Shown in pieces: positions 1 to 10,780 of a stretch of DNA of 64,000 bases (positions are counted from its first letter, which is position 1; the number at the start of each line of letters is the position of its first letter). Below the pieces are notes generated by a model that was not told where the DNA came from, did no database searches, and saw nothing but the letters and a program-made list of their open reading frames with translations. Position numbers and translations under genes: made by a program. The DNA lies in the NCBI RefSeq assembly GCF_003086295.3, contig NC_092045.1, positions 23,502,890-23,566,889 on the forward strand, in the 5' to 3' direction. Origin of the DNA: Arachis hypogaea. Taxonomy: Eukaryota; Streptophyta; Magnoliopsida; Fabales; Fabaceae.

Positions 1-264
1 TTTTTCTTGTCATTTAAATTACTTGTTCCTTTATTTCAAAAACCCAAAAATACTATTTTTCATAACCAATAATAAAACACACCTCCCTGCAATTCCTTGA
101 GAAGACGACCCGAGGTTTGAATACTTCGGTTTATAAATTTTATTAGGTTTGTTACTTGTGACAACCAAACGTTTGTACGAAAGGATTTTCTGTTGGTTTA
201 GAAGCTATACTTACAACGCGATCATATTTGTGAATTTCTTTACCGACAGGAAATCCGATCGTCA
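1..264 (+). repeat. 3' end of an LTR entering from the left edge
   Basis: The stretch resembles the last ~250 bp of the E3 and E5 LTRs: it has the same CTTGAGAAGACGACCC block, the 'gtgacaaccaaa' block and the 'agaagctatacttacaac' block seen near 3411-3535 and 38665-38785. It ends in CA at 263-264, as an LTR should. No primer-binding site follows. Sequence similar to the middle of the E5 LTR starts at once instead, so this is a truncation or recombination junction. The rest of the element lies outside the window. Confidence 0.6.
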
Positions 265-1068
265 AAGGCTCTATCCTCTATCTAGGTTTTAGGGTTTTTA
301 GCTTTATTTCTTCTCAATTTCAGAATTCTACCTTACTTCAATATAGGTTTCTTCACTTTAATTGTTCTAGTACTTTGATTTATTTATTTCTCTTATTAAG
401 TTGTTTATTTCCCCAATTTGGTTTATGAATTCCCCATGTTAGATTCAATTTTCTTATTAATGCAAGTTGAGGTATTTTATGTTTAATGCTCTTTTCTTCA
501 TTTGTTTTCATTGATGTTGCAATTGGTTGTTTAAATTTAATATTCTCTCATTAATTTTTTATGTTTTTATTTTATGCTTTCCAAGTGTTTGATGAAATGC
601 TTGGGAGGATTTTAATTTACACTTTTATGTTTTTGGCTTAGGATCGTAACTTAGGAACTCTTGAGTTACTAATGTCTAAGTAATTGATGATTGGAGCCAT
701 TAACTCTAGTTCTCCCTAATTGAATTAGTGGAGAGCTAGGAATTATGGACTTGGATTGATATAGCTCATTTGACTTTCCTTTACTAAGTTAGAGGATGAT
801 TTAATGGGAATGATCCTTGCAATTATCATGTTATTGTTAGTGATAAAGATAGAGATCCTTGACCACCAAACCTTGCCAAGACCTCTTTGTGTCATTTGCT
901 TTCCTTTGCAATTTACTTTTCCTATTCTCTTATTCAAAACCCCAAAATATACAACTCATAACCAATAACAAGAACACTTCCCTGCAATTCCTTGAGAGAC
1001 GACCCAAGATTTGAATACTTCAGTTGTTATTTTTAGGGGTTTGTTTTAGTGACAACCAAATTTTTGCC
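265..1068 (+). repeat. E5 5' LTR, truncated at both ends
   Basis: Matches the second half of the E5 3' LTR (about 38010-38738), including the 'ctaggttttagggtttttagc' region and the block ending in 'gtgacaaccaaatttttg'. It contains ~50 bp around 727-776 that are absent from the 3' LTR near 38452. The first ~600 bp of the LTR are missing, and the match stops at 1067 where a TA microsatellite begins. Confidence 0.65.
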
Positions 1069-1110
1069 TATATATATATACATATATATATATATGTATA
1101 TATATACATG

Positions 1111-1148
<38 letters not shown>

Positions 1149-1149
1149 A
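1069..1149. repeat. (TA)n microsatellite at a deletion junction
   Basis: About 80 bp of TATATA with interspersed CATA/GTATA units. It lies exactly where E5 LTR similarity stops and internal-linker similarity starts, so it marks or replaced a deleted segment (LTR end, primer-binding site and first ORF). Confidence 0.9.
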
Positions 1150-1585
1150 AGAAGAGGGGGCATGCGATGCGCAAGCATCTATGACGCACACGCGTCGTGG
1201 GTGACTGCGCAACAAAGAGAAAACAAACAGAGAGTTGCGTGGGAGCTATGCAGGAGGGGTGCCTTACGCACAAACAACCCCACGCGTATGCATACCTTAC
1301 GCGTGTGCGTCCCCTGCGATTTTTACCCTCTACGCATAAGCGTCAGTGACGCATACGCGTGGCTTTCCAATCGGCGTAACAGAATGTTTGAATAGAAAGT
1401 TGGGCTGTCACTATGCTGGAAGCGTGCCTTTAGCACGCGAGTGGTTACGCATACGCGTGATCGACGTTCACGCGTCAGTATGCCTTCTTTGCCATCCCTG
1501 TGTACGCGTGGACGACGCTTACGCGTCGCATTGCCATTTCAGATTTCACGCGTACGCGTGATGCATGCGCGCGCGTCGCACCCTG
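1150..1585 (+). repeat. E5 ACGCGT-rich palindromic linker
   Basis: GC-rich block crowded with ACGCGT, GCGCGC and CACGCG motifs (for example 1189-1196, 1454-1462, 1502-1530, 1548-1572). It corresponds to 5453-5830 of E3, with shared phrases such as 'agaaagttgggctg' at 1394 and 5518. Open frames crossing it are by-products of its composition. Confidence 0.75.
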
Positions 1586-2119
1586 TTTTTCATTTCTTAC
1601 TTTTTTCTTCTCTCCTTTCTTATTCTCTCTTCTTTCCTTTCTTCTTCCTTTCTTACTTCCTTCTTCTTCATTTCTTTAACTTCTCATCCTTGTTCTCTTT
1701 CACTCTCTTTTACTTTATATTTTCTTTTCTAAGTTTATTATTTATCCATTGGTGTTAAATGTTCTTATTCAACTGTTGCATCTTCTTGGCATTATTTTGG
1801 TGATTCTTGACTTGTTTTACACTGTTGGGTGATATTATTTACATATCAATGCTAGTCTTTTATGACATTTGTATTCCTTGTGCATTGATATATCCCTATA
1901 ATATCTCTCATAACCCACTCTCTCTCCCTCATTGTTGCAATTCTTGCACTATTAATATGCCCTTTCCTCCTAGTGCTTTCTCACTTGCATGTTGTAGCTA
2001 CCATGTAGTTGAGAACCTCATTATTATTTGGTATTAGCCCATCCATATTTTATTTATTTTCATATCTTTGTTTGTGGGTTATTCTTCTTCCTTTTTTTCT
2101 CTTCTTTCAGGATGGCCAC
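1586..2119 (+). other. E5 pyrimidine-rich leader and broken ORF3 start with splice-acceptor-like site
   Basis: C/T-rich sequence runs into 'ctcttctttcag' with AG at 2109-2110, directly followed by G and an ATG at 2112-2114. E3 has the same arrangement just before its ORF3 ATG (28251-28259). The reading frame is ATG GCC AC, interrupted by E3. Across the insertion it continues as ACC AAG and then a TAG stop, so ORF3 of E5 is almost entirely lost. Splicing is inferred from the motif only. Confidence 0.5.
2115..2119. repeat. E3 target-site duplication GCCAC (second copy 35820-35824)
   Basis: GCCAC lies directly before the TGATAAACC start of the E3 5' LTR and again directly after the CGTTCTTCA end of its 3' LTR. 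A perfect 5-bp duplication across 33.7 kb proves the outer boundaries of E3 despite three later insertions. Confidence 0.95.
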
Positions 2120-2404
2120 TGATAAACCACTATTTTATGATATATCTTGTGTTTAAATTGAATGATTTTATCAACTCTTCACCTACTTATTCATATGAAT
2201 TTGCATGGTTTTACAATTCCTTCCTTATGATATGACATATGAGAAAACATGTTTCCTATGCTTTAAAATTATTAAATTTAATTATCCTTTATTACCATTC
2301 GATGCCGTGATTTGTGTGTTGAGTACTTTCAGGTTTTATAGGGCAGGAATGACTTAAAGGATGGAATGGAAACATACAAAAAGGGAAGGAAAGCACAAAT
2401 TAGA

Positions 2405-2610
2405 GTTTTTGAAGAAATTGGAAGCGACGCGAACGCGTGACCCATGCGGACGCGTGTTTAGCGTAAGAGCATTGACGCGAGCGCATGGATGATGCAAACG
2501 CGTGACTCGCGAAACACAACTAATGCGGATGTATGACTGATGCGACCGCATGGAAGAGCAAAACTCCAGATGACGCGACCGCGTGACCCACGTGGACACG
2601 TGACGTGCAT
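2405..2610 (+). repeat. ACGCGT-type modules in E3 LTR U3
   Basis: Degenerate units of about 24 bp of the form GACGCGaACGCGTGACcCA, half of them containing the ACGCGT palindrome or its CpG-decayed forms (ATGCGG, ATGCAAACGCG). They lie 90-300 bp upstream of the TATA box. The 3' LTR copy (31976-32155) keeps more CG dinucleotides than this one, as expected if methyl-CpG deamination erodes the units. Confidence 0.75.
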
Positions 2611-2698
2611 GCTCTACAGAATTTGCAGAAGTTGGCTCCAGCGACTTTTGGACCATTTTTTGGTCCAGATCCAAGCCCAGAGAACACAGATTAAAGGC

Positions 2699-2706
2699 TA
2701 TAAATT
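2699..2706 (+). promoter_or_regulatory. TATA box of E3 LTR
   Basis: TATAAATT in the context 'ggcTATAAATTgggag', with a CA-rich stretch ~30 bp downstream. It is repeated in the 3' LTR near 32252. Its position between the palindromic modules and the GA/CT tract fits a pol II LTR promoter. Confidence 0.6.
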
Positions 2707-3582
2707 GGGAGAATCCACTCATTCATGGAGAGGATCATCATAACATACATTCATAGATAGTTTTAGGATTTAGATGTTGTTTTTAAAGAGAGAGGCTCTC
2801 TCCTCTCTCTTAGGATTAGGTTTTATCTTAGGATTTAGGATTTCTTTTAGTCATTAGGATTGTTTCTTCACACCAGGTTCAATATTCTATGTTTCTCTTT
2901 TACTTTTATTTACTCTGATGCTTTTAATTGTATCTGATTTATGTTGCCCAATTGGCTTATGAACCATTCATGTTAGGATTTTCTTAATTAATATAATTTG
3001 AGGTATTTTAGACTCATGATTGCTTTGCTCTGTTTATGCTTTATTCCCTTTTGGCTTTGGTTAATTAATTGGTAATACTTGAGTTATCAAACTCAGCAGT
3101 GGTTGAATCTGGCAATTGCTAATTAATTTGGATCGCTGTAAAAGTTGACTGAAACTCGAGGATCAATTTAATTAGTCTACTTGATTTTCCTTTATTTAAT
3201 AAGGGATAACTAAGTGGATTAAGACCCAATTCTCACCACATCTGATAAGGATAACTAGGATATGAATTCCGATTTTCATACCTTGCCAAGAGATTTATAG
3301 TAATTGATTTATTAATTCCTGCAATCTATTTCTCTTGTTCAAAACCTCTTCAAAACCCCAAAATATACCTTTGCATAACCAATAATAATTCACACTTCCC
3401 TGCAATTCCTTGAGAAGACGACCCGAGGTTTAAATACTTCGGTTATCAATTTTAAAGGGGTTTATTACTTGTGACAACCAAAATGTTTGTAAGAAAGGAA
3501 TTCTTGTCGGTCTAGAAGCTATACTTACAACGGGAATTTATTTGTGAAATTCTAGATCGCGCGAGAATTTCGTTCTTCAAAA

Positions 3583-3600
3583 TGGCACCGTTACCGAGGA
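3583..3600 (+). other. E3 primer-binding site (tRNA-Asp type, decayed)
   Basis: TGGCACCGTTACCGAGGA lies three bases after the LTR end. The expected complement of the tRNA-Asp 3' end is TGGCGCCGTTGCCGGGGA, so there are three differences, all G to A and consistent with decay at methylated sites. Confidence 0.8.
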
Positions 3601-3695
3601 ATTGCAAACGTGTGCCTTATTATTGGTTATTGTAAATATTTTTCTTTTACTTGTTTATTTGTTTTTGTTTTCCCTTCTTATTTCTAATAGCTACT

Positions 3696-5068
3696 ATGAG
3701 TTCTCACCCCTCTCGCTTTGAGTTTGGTACTTTGGTTCTAATTTTGTTGAAAGGAATGGAAGCTATAACAGGAATATGCATCAAGGTCTAAGCAATCAAA
3801 GATGAATGGAGCCTAAAGGATATGATCAACCCTTTAGGCAACAACACCTTCCAAGATATTATGGACAAGGACCATTCCACAATGCATACCAAGCTGATAG
3901 ATATGGTGGACCCCCTTATAGTTACCAACAAGCCTCACCCTGTGCTTATAGACCATCCTCTCAACATAGCTTCGAACCACCACACTCACAAGCTCCTTTT
4001 CACCATTCACCACCATATGATCCTTATCCACCCCAATTCCAATCCAATTACTCCTAAGAACCACCACTTCCCTATGTACCATGTCTATATCCATCACCTC
4101 AAGAATCACAGGCTCGCCTCAAGGAAACAGTAGATCAATTTCATGCAACCCTTCATCAACTGGAGCAAGTTATAAATCAATTATCTTCTAGACGTTCGGA
4201 CACTCAAGGAACTTTCATAGCTTCATGTGGAGAATCTATTGAAGAATGTAGCATGAAGAAGACACTAGAAATTTCAGTGGACAGTAAGGAGCATGACCTT
4301 ATTCTGGAACAATTGGAGGAAGCTGTCATTATAGAAGAAGAAGAGTTGATTGAGGACTTAGGAGATGCTGAATCTCTATGGGAATCCATAGTTGTGGAGA
4401 ATTCTGTCAAGGACGTTACAACTGATGCTAAGGAGGATAGTGCACAACCCCCAAAGCAGGTATCTTATGAGGAACTGCACGGAACAACCCAAGACGCATG
4501 TTTCATTGATGATGATAATCACAAGTCAGGTTCTCCTAGTAATGAACTTGCATCCGCAAGTGAATTCTTTGAGACAGAGAAATCTTCCCCGAGTGAATAC
4601 GAAGATGATGCTGAGGTAGATTTTTCTCAACCTCCAACTTATGACTTAAGTGATGATGAGGAAGATATCGAGGACTTTGGTAAAGACATGATTGACATTA
4701 AAGAAGTTTGCAAAGAAGTGGAGGAATTCACAGAAGACCATAAGGGAGTAGAGCTTACAAAACCACTGGAAACACCTATTCCAAGGCCATTACCGCCCAA
4801 TACAAACTTCAAGTGGGTAAAATCCTTAGCTTTTATCTTTACTTTTCCACTTGAATATGTGTTACTTGAAACAGATGGCCAGCTTAGAGCTCTTTGCGGC
4901 TTTAAGATTAAAAGGGAAATGACTCGCACTCAAAGCTGGTATGCAAGATTCAATGAGGTTTCGCACTTCAATTCGAGGTGCAAGGATTGGTGTCAAGCTC
5001 AATTGAAAGGATATCGGAAACTGTTTGGTCGCTGCAGTGGGAATTCAGATTGCTCACCACCCAGCTGA
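3696..5068 (+). pseudogene. E3 first ORF: unrecognised low-complexity and acidic protein, broken
   Basis: An ATG at 3696 opens a frame that must shift near 3735-3745 to join the long frame ending at 5068. That frame also has stops near 3803 and at 4055-4057. The N-terminal part is rich in Tyr, Pro, Gln, His and Gly (3806-4054). A short heptad-like segment follows (about 4110-4195), then a very acidic Glu/Asp-rich region (4250-4750) and a C-terminal part with Trp and Cys (4790-5060). It sits where gag would be, but I see no retrotransposon Gag signature, zinc knuckle or protease Asp motif. A packaging role is only a guess from position. Confidence 0.6.
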
Positions 5069-5321
5069 AAAAATACAGATCAAGACAAAGACAGATGTAG
5101 AAGAAAAGTTTGGGATCCTGGAGTCTGTTCTGACATTCAACACCCCTGGAGCCTTGAAGCCTGTTTGAACTCACCTAAGGGCTTTACGTACCTTGTTTGG
5201 GACCCCGGAGGCTGTTGGCATTCCAAACACTGGTGGAGATTTCTGGATGAATTCAAGCACAAGCCACCATAACAGGAAGCTTATCAAATGTCCAACTTAA
5301 GGACTTTAACTAAAAGTGCTA

Positions 5322-5339
5322 GGTGGGAGACAACCCACC
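5322..5339 (+). ncRNA. Conserved inter-ORF hairpin, E3 copy
   Basis: GGTGGG AGACAA CCCACC: six-base-pair stem, six-base loop, ~250 bases after the first ORF ends. The same structure with a different stem sequence occurs after the first coding block of E1, E2 and E6 (see findings). The preceding AAGTGCT resembles AAGCACTT/AAGCGCTT next to the other copies. Confidence 0.7.
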
Positions 5340-5452
5340 ATGGTATGATCGTTCATTTTTCAGTTTGGTTTGTTTTTGAATTTTGATTGAACCTGGAATT
5401 TTTGCAAGACATTCATTGCATTTTGCATTCTGCATACTGCATCAAAAAAAAA

Positions 5453-5830
5453 CCCCACGCGAGTGCGCAGGCCACGCGTGGGCGTAGAATGAAAATTGGC
5501 GTAAAGATCCAATGCCCAGAAAGTTGGGCTGGAATCATGCGGCTGTTGTGCGTTTAGCATATACTGGCCCACGCATTCGCATCCGCATCGCGTGGATATT
5601 ATGGCCTCCTACATGGAAATAGAGAGTTGCACCAAACGACGCTGGAACTATGCGTCTAGCACAATTCACAATAACGTGTTCGCGTGCCTCACGCATCTGC
5701 GTTACTCATCTTTAACCCAACTTACGCGATCGCGTCAATCGTGCGACCGCGTCAAACCGCTTTCACCCTAATCACACGATCTCGTGCTCCACGCGTTCGC
5801 GTGGATTTGAATCCACTAAACCCAGAATCA
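5453..5830 (+). repeat. E3 ACGCGT-rich linker between first ORF and ORF3
   Basis: GC-rich stretch with repeated CACGCG, ACGCGT and GCGATCGCG-like motifs (for example 5455-5482, 5570-5592, 5665-5700, 5725-5805). It is homologous to 1150-1585 of E5 and compositionally like the LTR modules of the same element. No credible coding sequence is visible. Confidence 0.7.
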
Positions 5831-5837
5831 CGCGAAA

Positions 5838-6240
5838 CCCTACCCATTGCGCCCCCCATTCCCCCTTCTCATTCCTTCTCTGCAAACCCATACCTCCTCT
5901 GCAACCACCACCACCGTGCCACCACCGCCGTGCCCAACACCCCAACCACCAGACAACCTCGCGACACTCCCCCTCCCTTCCTTCTTCCCTTCTTCCCCCT
6001 CACCTCCCTTCCCTCTCACCAAATCCCCACCTCCGCCACTGCCCCTCACCGAAGCAAACCCTCACCTCCGCAGACCACCAACACAGCCCCACAACCTTCG
6101 CCCCCCTCTTCCTTTTTTCCCCCCAACCTAGCCTAGTACTACATACCCATCCCTGCCCCCATCCGGACCGCCGCCGTGCCACCACCGTGCCACCGCCGTG
6201 CAGCCACCAGCACCACTACTCCCCTCTCTGTCTCATATTC
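5838..6240 (+). repeat. C-rich CCACC minisatellite-like tract of E3
   Basis: Almost purine-free strand with reiterated CCACC, CACCGCCGTGCC and CCCTTC blocks (5900-5945, 6160-6215). Overlapping proline-rich frames in all phases are composition artefacts. It may act as a long pyrimidine tract ahead of ORF3, but this is not demonstrated. Confidence 0.6.
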
Positions 6241-6452
6241 TGCTCCTTTCCTCACCAGGTTCCACCGAACACCATTCCCTTTACCAGTTCATTAGTTAGT
6301 CAATTGCATATTTTTCAGATTCTGTTTAAATTAGGATAGTTAGAGATGCATAATTGTAGTGGATTTAGGCATGATAATTGCGCCGTTCTTGATTACCTGT
6401 TTTAGCTATTTTGCAATTTTGATCTGGCTGTGATATTAATTCTGTTCATATG
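6241..6452 (+). other. E3 pre-ORF3 leader, left piece, ending in E1 target site ATATG
   Basis: AT-rich non-coding sequence continuing at 17763-18256 and 28031-28256 once E1 and E2 are removed. Nothing else is recognisable. Its last five bases (6448-6452, ATATG) are the E1 target site, duplicated at 17758-17762. Confidence 0.7.
6448..6452. repeat. E1 target-site duplication ATATG (second copy 17758-17762)
   Basis: A perfect 5-bp duplication directly outside the 1521-bp LTRs of E1. It fixes both ends of the element and shows that E1 moved into E3. Confidence 0.95.
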
Positions 6453-7973
6453 TGGTGCATGAAATTGCAATCACACTTTTGCGATTCCGCACAACTAACT
6501 AGCAAGTGCACTGGGTCGTCCAAGTAATACCTTACGTGAGTAAGGGTCGATCCCACGGAGATTGTTGGCTTGAAGCAAGCTATGGTTATCTTGTAACTCT
6601 TAGTCAGGATATCAATAATTATCAGGGTTGATTGTAAAAAGTAAAAGAACATGAAAATAATACTTGTTTTGCAGTAATAGAGAACATGTTGAGGTTTTGG
6701 AGATGCTCTATTTTCTAAATCTCTGCTTTCCTACTGTCTTCTTCTTCAGGCACGCAAGACTCCTTTCATGGAAAGCTGTATGTAGGGTTTCACCATTGTC
6801 AATGGTTACCTCCCATCCTCTCATTGAAAATGTTCAACGCGCTCTGTCACAGCACGACTAATCATCTGTCGGTTCTCAATCGGGTTGGAATAGAATCCAG
6901 TGATTCTTTTGCGTCTATCACTAACGCCCATCCCTCAGGAGTTTGAAGCTCGTCACAGTCATTCAATCCTTGAATCCTACTCAGAATACCACAGACAAGG
7001 TTTAGACCTTCCGGATTCTCTTGAATGCCGCCATCAATTCTAGCTTATACCACGAAGATTCTGACTAAGGAATCCAAGAGATATTCACTCAATCTAAAGT
7101 AGAACGGAGGTGGTTATCCGGCACACGTTTATAGGCGAGAATGATGATGAGTGTCACAGATCATCACATTCATCAGGTTGAAGAACAAGTGATATCTTAG
7201 AATAGAAGCAAGCGTGATTGAATGAAAAACAGTAGTAATTGCATTAACCCATCAAGACACAGCAGAGCTCCTCACCCCCAACCATGGGGTTTAGAGACTC
7301 ATGCTGTAGAAAATACAATGAGAAACGTGTAAAGTGTCATGAGATGTAGATACAATGTCAAAAGATCCTATTAATAGTGAACTAGTAACCTAGGGTATAC
7401 AGAAATGAGTAAATGACGTAAAAATCCACTTCTGGGTCCACTTAGTGTGTGCTTGGGCTGAGCATTGAAGCTTTCATGTGTAGAGACTTTTTCTGGAGTT
7501 AAACGCCAGCTTTTATGCCAGTTTGGGCGTTTAACTCCAATTTTTATGCCAGTTCCAGCGTTAAACGCTGGGAATTCTGAAGCTGATTTGCAACGCCGGT
7601 TTGGGCCATCAAATCTCAGACAAAGTATGGACTATTATACATTGCTGGAAAGCCCAGGATGTCTACTTTCCAACGCCATTGAGAGCGCACCAATTGGGCT
7701 TCTGTAGCTCCAGAAAATCTACTTTGAGTGCAGGGAGGTCAGAATCCAACAGCATCTGCAGTCCTTTTCAGCCTCTGAATCAGATTTTTGCTCAGGACCC
7801 TCAATTTCAGCCAGAAAATACCTGAAATCACAGAAAAACACACAAACTCATAGTAAAGTCCAGAAAAGTGAATTTTAACTAAAAACTAATAAAAATATAA
7901 TAAAAACTAATTAAAACATACTAAAAACATACTGAAAATAATGCCAAAAAGCGTATAAATTATCCGCTCATCA
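6453..7973 (-). repeat. E1 3' LTR (1521 bp)
   Basis: On the minus strand it starts TGATGAGCGGATAATTTATA and ends GCATGAAATTGC..CACCA-like (here TGCACCA reads TGCACCA with one change near the end). It contains the GGCGTTTAACGCC modules at 7494-7580 and a TATTAATAG box near 7368-7376. It is the same length as the 5' LTR with no indels noticed. Confidence 0.95.
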
Positions 7974-8903
7974 CAACACCAAACTTAAATTGTTGCTTGT
8001 CCCCAAGAAACTGAAAATCAAAATAGAATAAAAAGAAGAGAATATACTATAGACTCCAAAATATCAAAGAAACTTAGCTCCAATTAGATGAGCGGGACTA
8101 TTAGCTTTTTGCTTCCGAACAGTTTTGGCATCTCGCTTTATCCTTTGAAGTTCAGAATGATTGGCATCCATAGGAACTCAGAACTCAGATAGTGTTATTG
8201 ATTCTCCTAGTTAAGTATAATGATTCTTGAACATAGCTATTTTATGAGTCTTAGCTGTGGCCCAAAGCACTCTGTCTTCCAGTATTACCACCGGATACAT
8301 ACATGCCACAGACACATACTTGGGTGAACCTTTTCAGATTGTGACTCAGCTTTGCTAGAGTCCCCAATTAGAGGTGTCCAAGGTTCTTAAGCACACTCTT
8401 TTTGCCTTGGATCACAACTTTATTTCTTCTCTTTCTTTTCTATTTTTTTCATTTTTTTTATATTTTTGAATCACTGCTTTTTCTTGCTTCAAGAATCAAT
8501 TTGATGATTTTTCAGATCCTCAATAACAGTTCTCCTTTTCCTTCATTCTTTCAAGAGCCAACAATTTTAACATTCTTAAATCAACAAATTCAAAAGACAT
8601 ATGTACTGTTCAAGCATTCATTTAGAAAACAAAAAGTATTGTCACCACATCAAACTAATTCAACTAGTTTCAAAGATGAATTCGAAATCCTGTACTTCTT
8701 GTTCTTTTGTGATTAAAGCACTTTTCATTTAAGAGAGGTGATGGATTCATAGGACATTCATAGCTTTAAGACATGAACTTTAAATTTTATTAATCATGAA
8801 TTAAGAACAAGACTCAAAAATAGATATAAGATGAGACTAGTAGGAATAGAAAACAAAAATTTAAACAGGCTCCTAATGATAGAGGTTATCACAAAGTTAG
8901 GAC
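7974..8903 (-). other. E1 tail between ORF3 and 3' LTR
   Basis: Non-coding but conserved in layout with 25470-26379 of E2 and 41428-42526 of E6. Going inwards from the 3' LTR it holds the AAGTTTGGTGTTG boundary motif (7974-7990), a 'GGGGACAAGCAA' block, a ~150-bp conserved segment (8240-8400) and a homopurine tract on the element strand (8415-8465). No polypurine tract abuts the LTR. The boundary motif takes its place. Confidence 0.75.
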
Positions 8904-10016
8904 TCAACAACCTTGATTTTGAGAAGTGGATGCTCCCTCAAATTGAGAGGATAACTTTTGGCGTTTCAACTCTTGAAGTTCACGCCCCTGCTTCTCTTGT
9001 TCTTTCAGCAATTTGCAGAGCATGCAGTTCTGATTCTGCTGTTCTTCCTTAAGTTGCTCCATAGTTTCTTGCAACTTGGTGATAGATGCTTCTAGGCTGG
9101 CCCAATAGTCAATTTCAGGATATTCAGGGAGGAACTCCTGCGCCCTCTTTCTGATAGAGTTGTCTTGCATTTGTCCTTCCATTGACTTTTTGGTGATTGG
9201 ATGTTCAATTGGGATGAATTCATCTACTCCCATCTTCACCCCATCCTCTTTGCAGAGCAAGGAGATCAAGCTTGGGTACGCCAGTTTGGCTTCAGTGGAA
9301 TTCTTGTTTGCAATTGTGTAGATCTCACAAGCAATCAGATGATGAACCTCCACTTCTTTTCCCAACATAATGCAATGAATCATCACTGCTCTCTTGATAG
9401 TGACCTCCGAACGGTTGCTAGTGGGCAATATGGAATACCCAATAAAGTCTAGCCAACCTCTTGCAATTGGTTTGAGGTCTCCCCTCTTGAGTTGGTTTGG
9501 GACACCTTTTGAATTGGTTATCCACTTAGTTCCAGGGAGGCATATGTCCTCTAGAACTTGATCCAACCCTTTATCTGCTCTCACCATCCTCCTATTAAAG
9601 GACTCAGGATCATCTTGCAGTTGAGGCAATTTGAAGACCTCTCTTATTTTGTCCAGATGGAAGTAAATAATTCTCCCTCTGACCATGGTTCTGTAGGTAT
9701 GAAAAGTAGTTCCAGTCATTCTCTGCTTATCTGTCAGCCACAGATTTGAGTAGAATTCCTGAACCATGTTCCTTCCAACCTTTGTCTCAGGGTTGGTTAG
9801 AACTTCCCATCCTCTGTTTCGAATTTGCTCTTGGATCTCCGGATATTCATCTTCTTTCAGATTGAATTTGACTTCCGGGATCACTGACCTCAGACCCATT
9901 ATTTTGTGGTAATGGTCTGCATGTTCTTTGGTTAAGAACTTCTCTTGACTCCAGACATCCTTTGGATTATTCTATTTCTTGCCTCTTGAATTGGTTTGTT
10001 TTCCTCTAGGAGCCAT
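8904..10016 (-). pseudogene. E1 ORF3 (plant transposon-type protein, env position), interrupted by an early amber
   Basis: The minus-strand frame starts at an ATG at 10016 (MAPRGKQT..) and meets a TAG at 9972-9974 after 14 codons. It then runs open to 8904, with the next Met at 9899 giving 331 residues. The open part aligns by eye with intact ORF3 of E2 (24345-25469): VIPEV.F.LK..EYPEI, RGWEVLTNP, MVQEFY, TMVRG, LDQVL.DIC, LKP.ARGWL.FI, SNRSEVT and a C-terminal Gln/Glu/Leu heptad region (about residues 265-320). I believe this corresponds to the Pfam 'putative plant transposon protein' family. Athila elements carry an env-like ORF here, but I see no signal peptide or transmembrane segment. 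Function is unknown. A pyrimidine tract ending in AG (10080-10081) lies ~65 bases upstream of the start. Confidence 0.75.
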
Positions 10017-10414
10017 GATCTTGGTAAATCTTGGCCTAGTGATCACGGAAAGCACACCAAACTTAGAGGTTTGCTTGTCCTCAAGCAAAAGAAGGCAAAG
10101 AGGGGAGAGAGGAGAAGAGCAAATTCGAATGGTGTGGGGAAAGAGGGTGGCCGAACGTGTTTAAATAGGAGAGGGGGAGAGCTTTTCGAAAATTTGAGGG
10201 AGATTTGAGAAGATATGGAAAAAAATTGAGGAGATAATAGAGTTTTTGAAGGAGCCTAGGAAAGGATTTGAAATAGATTTGAAGAAGATTTTAATTTTTG
10301 AAATTGGAAGGTGAATGATGAAAGTTTGTAATGTGTGTATGCAGAAAAATATGGATCAAAACAAGAAAGTTTGAAAAAATTTGAAGTGGGAACCAAAATC
10401 CCCTCCCCTGCCTT

Positions 10415-10640
10415 TCTGGCGTTAAACGCCCAGAATGGTATCCATTCTGGCGTTTAACGCCCATTTGTTGGCCAATTTGGGTGTTTAACGCCCAGCCAGG
10501 TACCCTGGCTGTTGTTAAACGCCAGAAATCCCTTTATCACTGGGCGTTTTACTAAGCGCCCAGGATGCTGCACACCTGGCGTTAAACGCCCAGAATGGTG
10601 CCCATTCTGGCGTTTAACGCCCAAAATATCCCTCACTGGC
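10415..10640 (-). repeat. E1 inter-ORF array of GGCGTTTAACGCC palindromes
   Basis: About seven units of the type TGGCGTTTAACGCC(C/A), separated by 15-25 variable bases, between pol and ORF3. Arms GGCGTT and AACGCC are conserved while the centre (TTTAA, TTAA, TTTTACTAA) and spacers vary. The same modules are in E2 (23975-24150), E6 (44190-44465) and the LTRs and leaders of this set. Confidence 0.9.
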
Positions 10641-10780
10641 ATTTTTTCGCCAGCAAGCTCTTTTTCTCTGCTGTTTGCACTGAATCCTTCTGTAACTCTG
10701 TGAATTCCTTCAATTTTGATAATTGCCCTTTTAGAATATGTATCAAACCTTTATTAAACAAAACAGATACCCTGCTAATC

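Larger units (their letters stand above)
2120..3579 (+). repeat. E3 5' LTR (1460 bp)
   Basis: Begins TGATAAACCAC and ends CGTTCTTCA. It is followed three bases later by a decayed tRNA-Asp-type primer-binding site. It carries the ACGCGT-type palindromic modules (2405-2610), a TATA box (2699-2706) and GA/CT-rich sequence (2790-2815). The 3' copy at 31672 matches almost throughout up to the E4 insertion. Confidence 0.93.

Noticed and set aside
1162..1758. Overlapping frames in the ACGCGT-rich block
   Set aside because: Palindromic GC-rich repeats with few stops; no shared protein with the homologous block in E3.
5684..6136. 150-codon proline-rich frame
   Set aside because: Arises from the CCACC/CCCTTC tract; all three phases are open and the opposite strand is open too, so it is compositional.
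10415..10640. Short palindromic repeats with variable spacers, superficially CRISPR-like
   Set aside because: Spacers are irregular, repeats vary, no cas genes, and the setting is a plant retrotransposon; the same units occur in LTRs and coding sequence.
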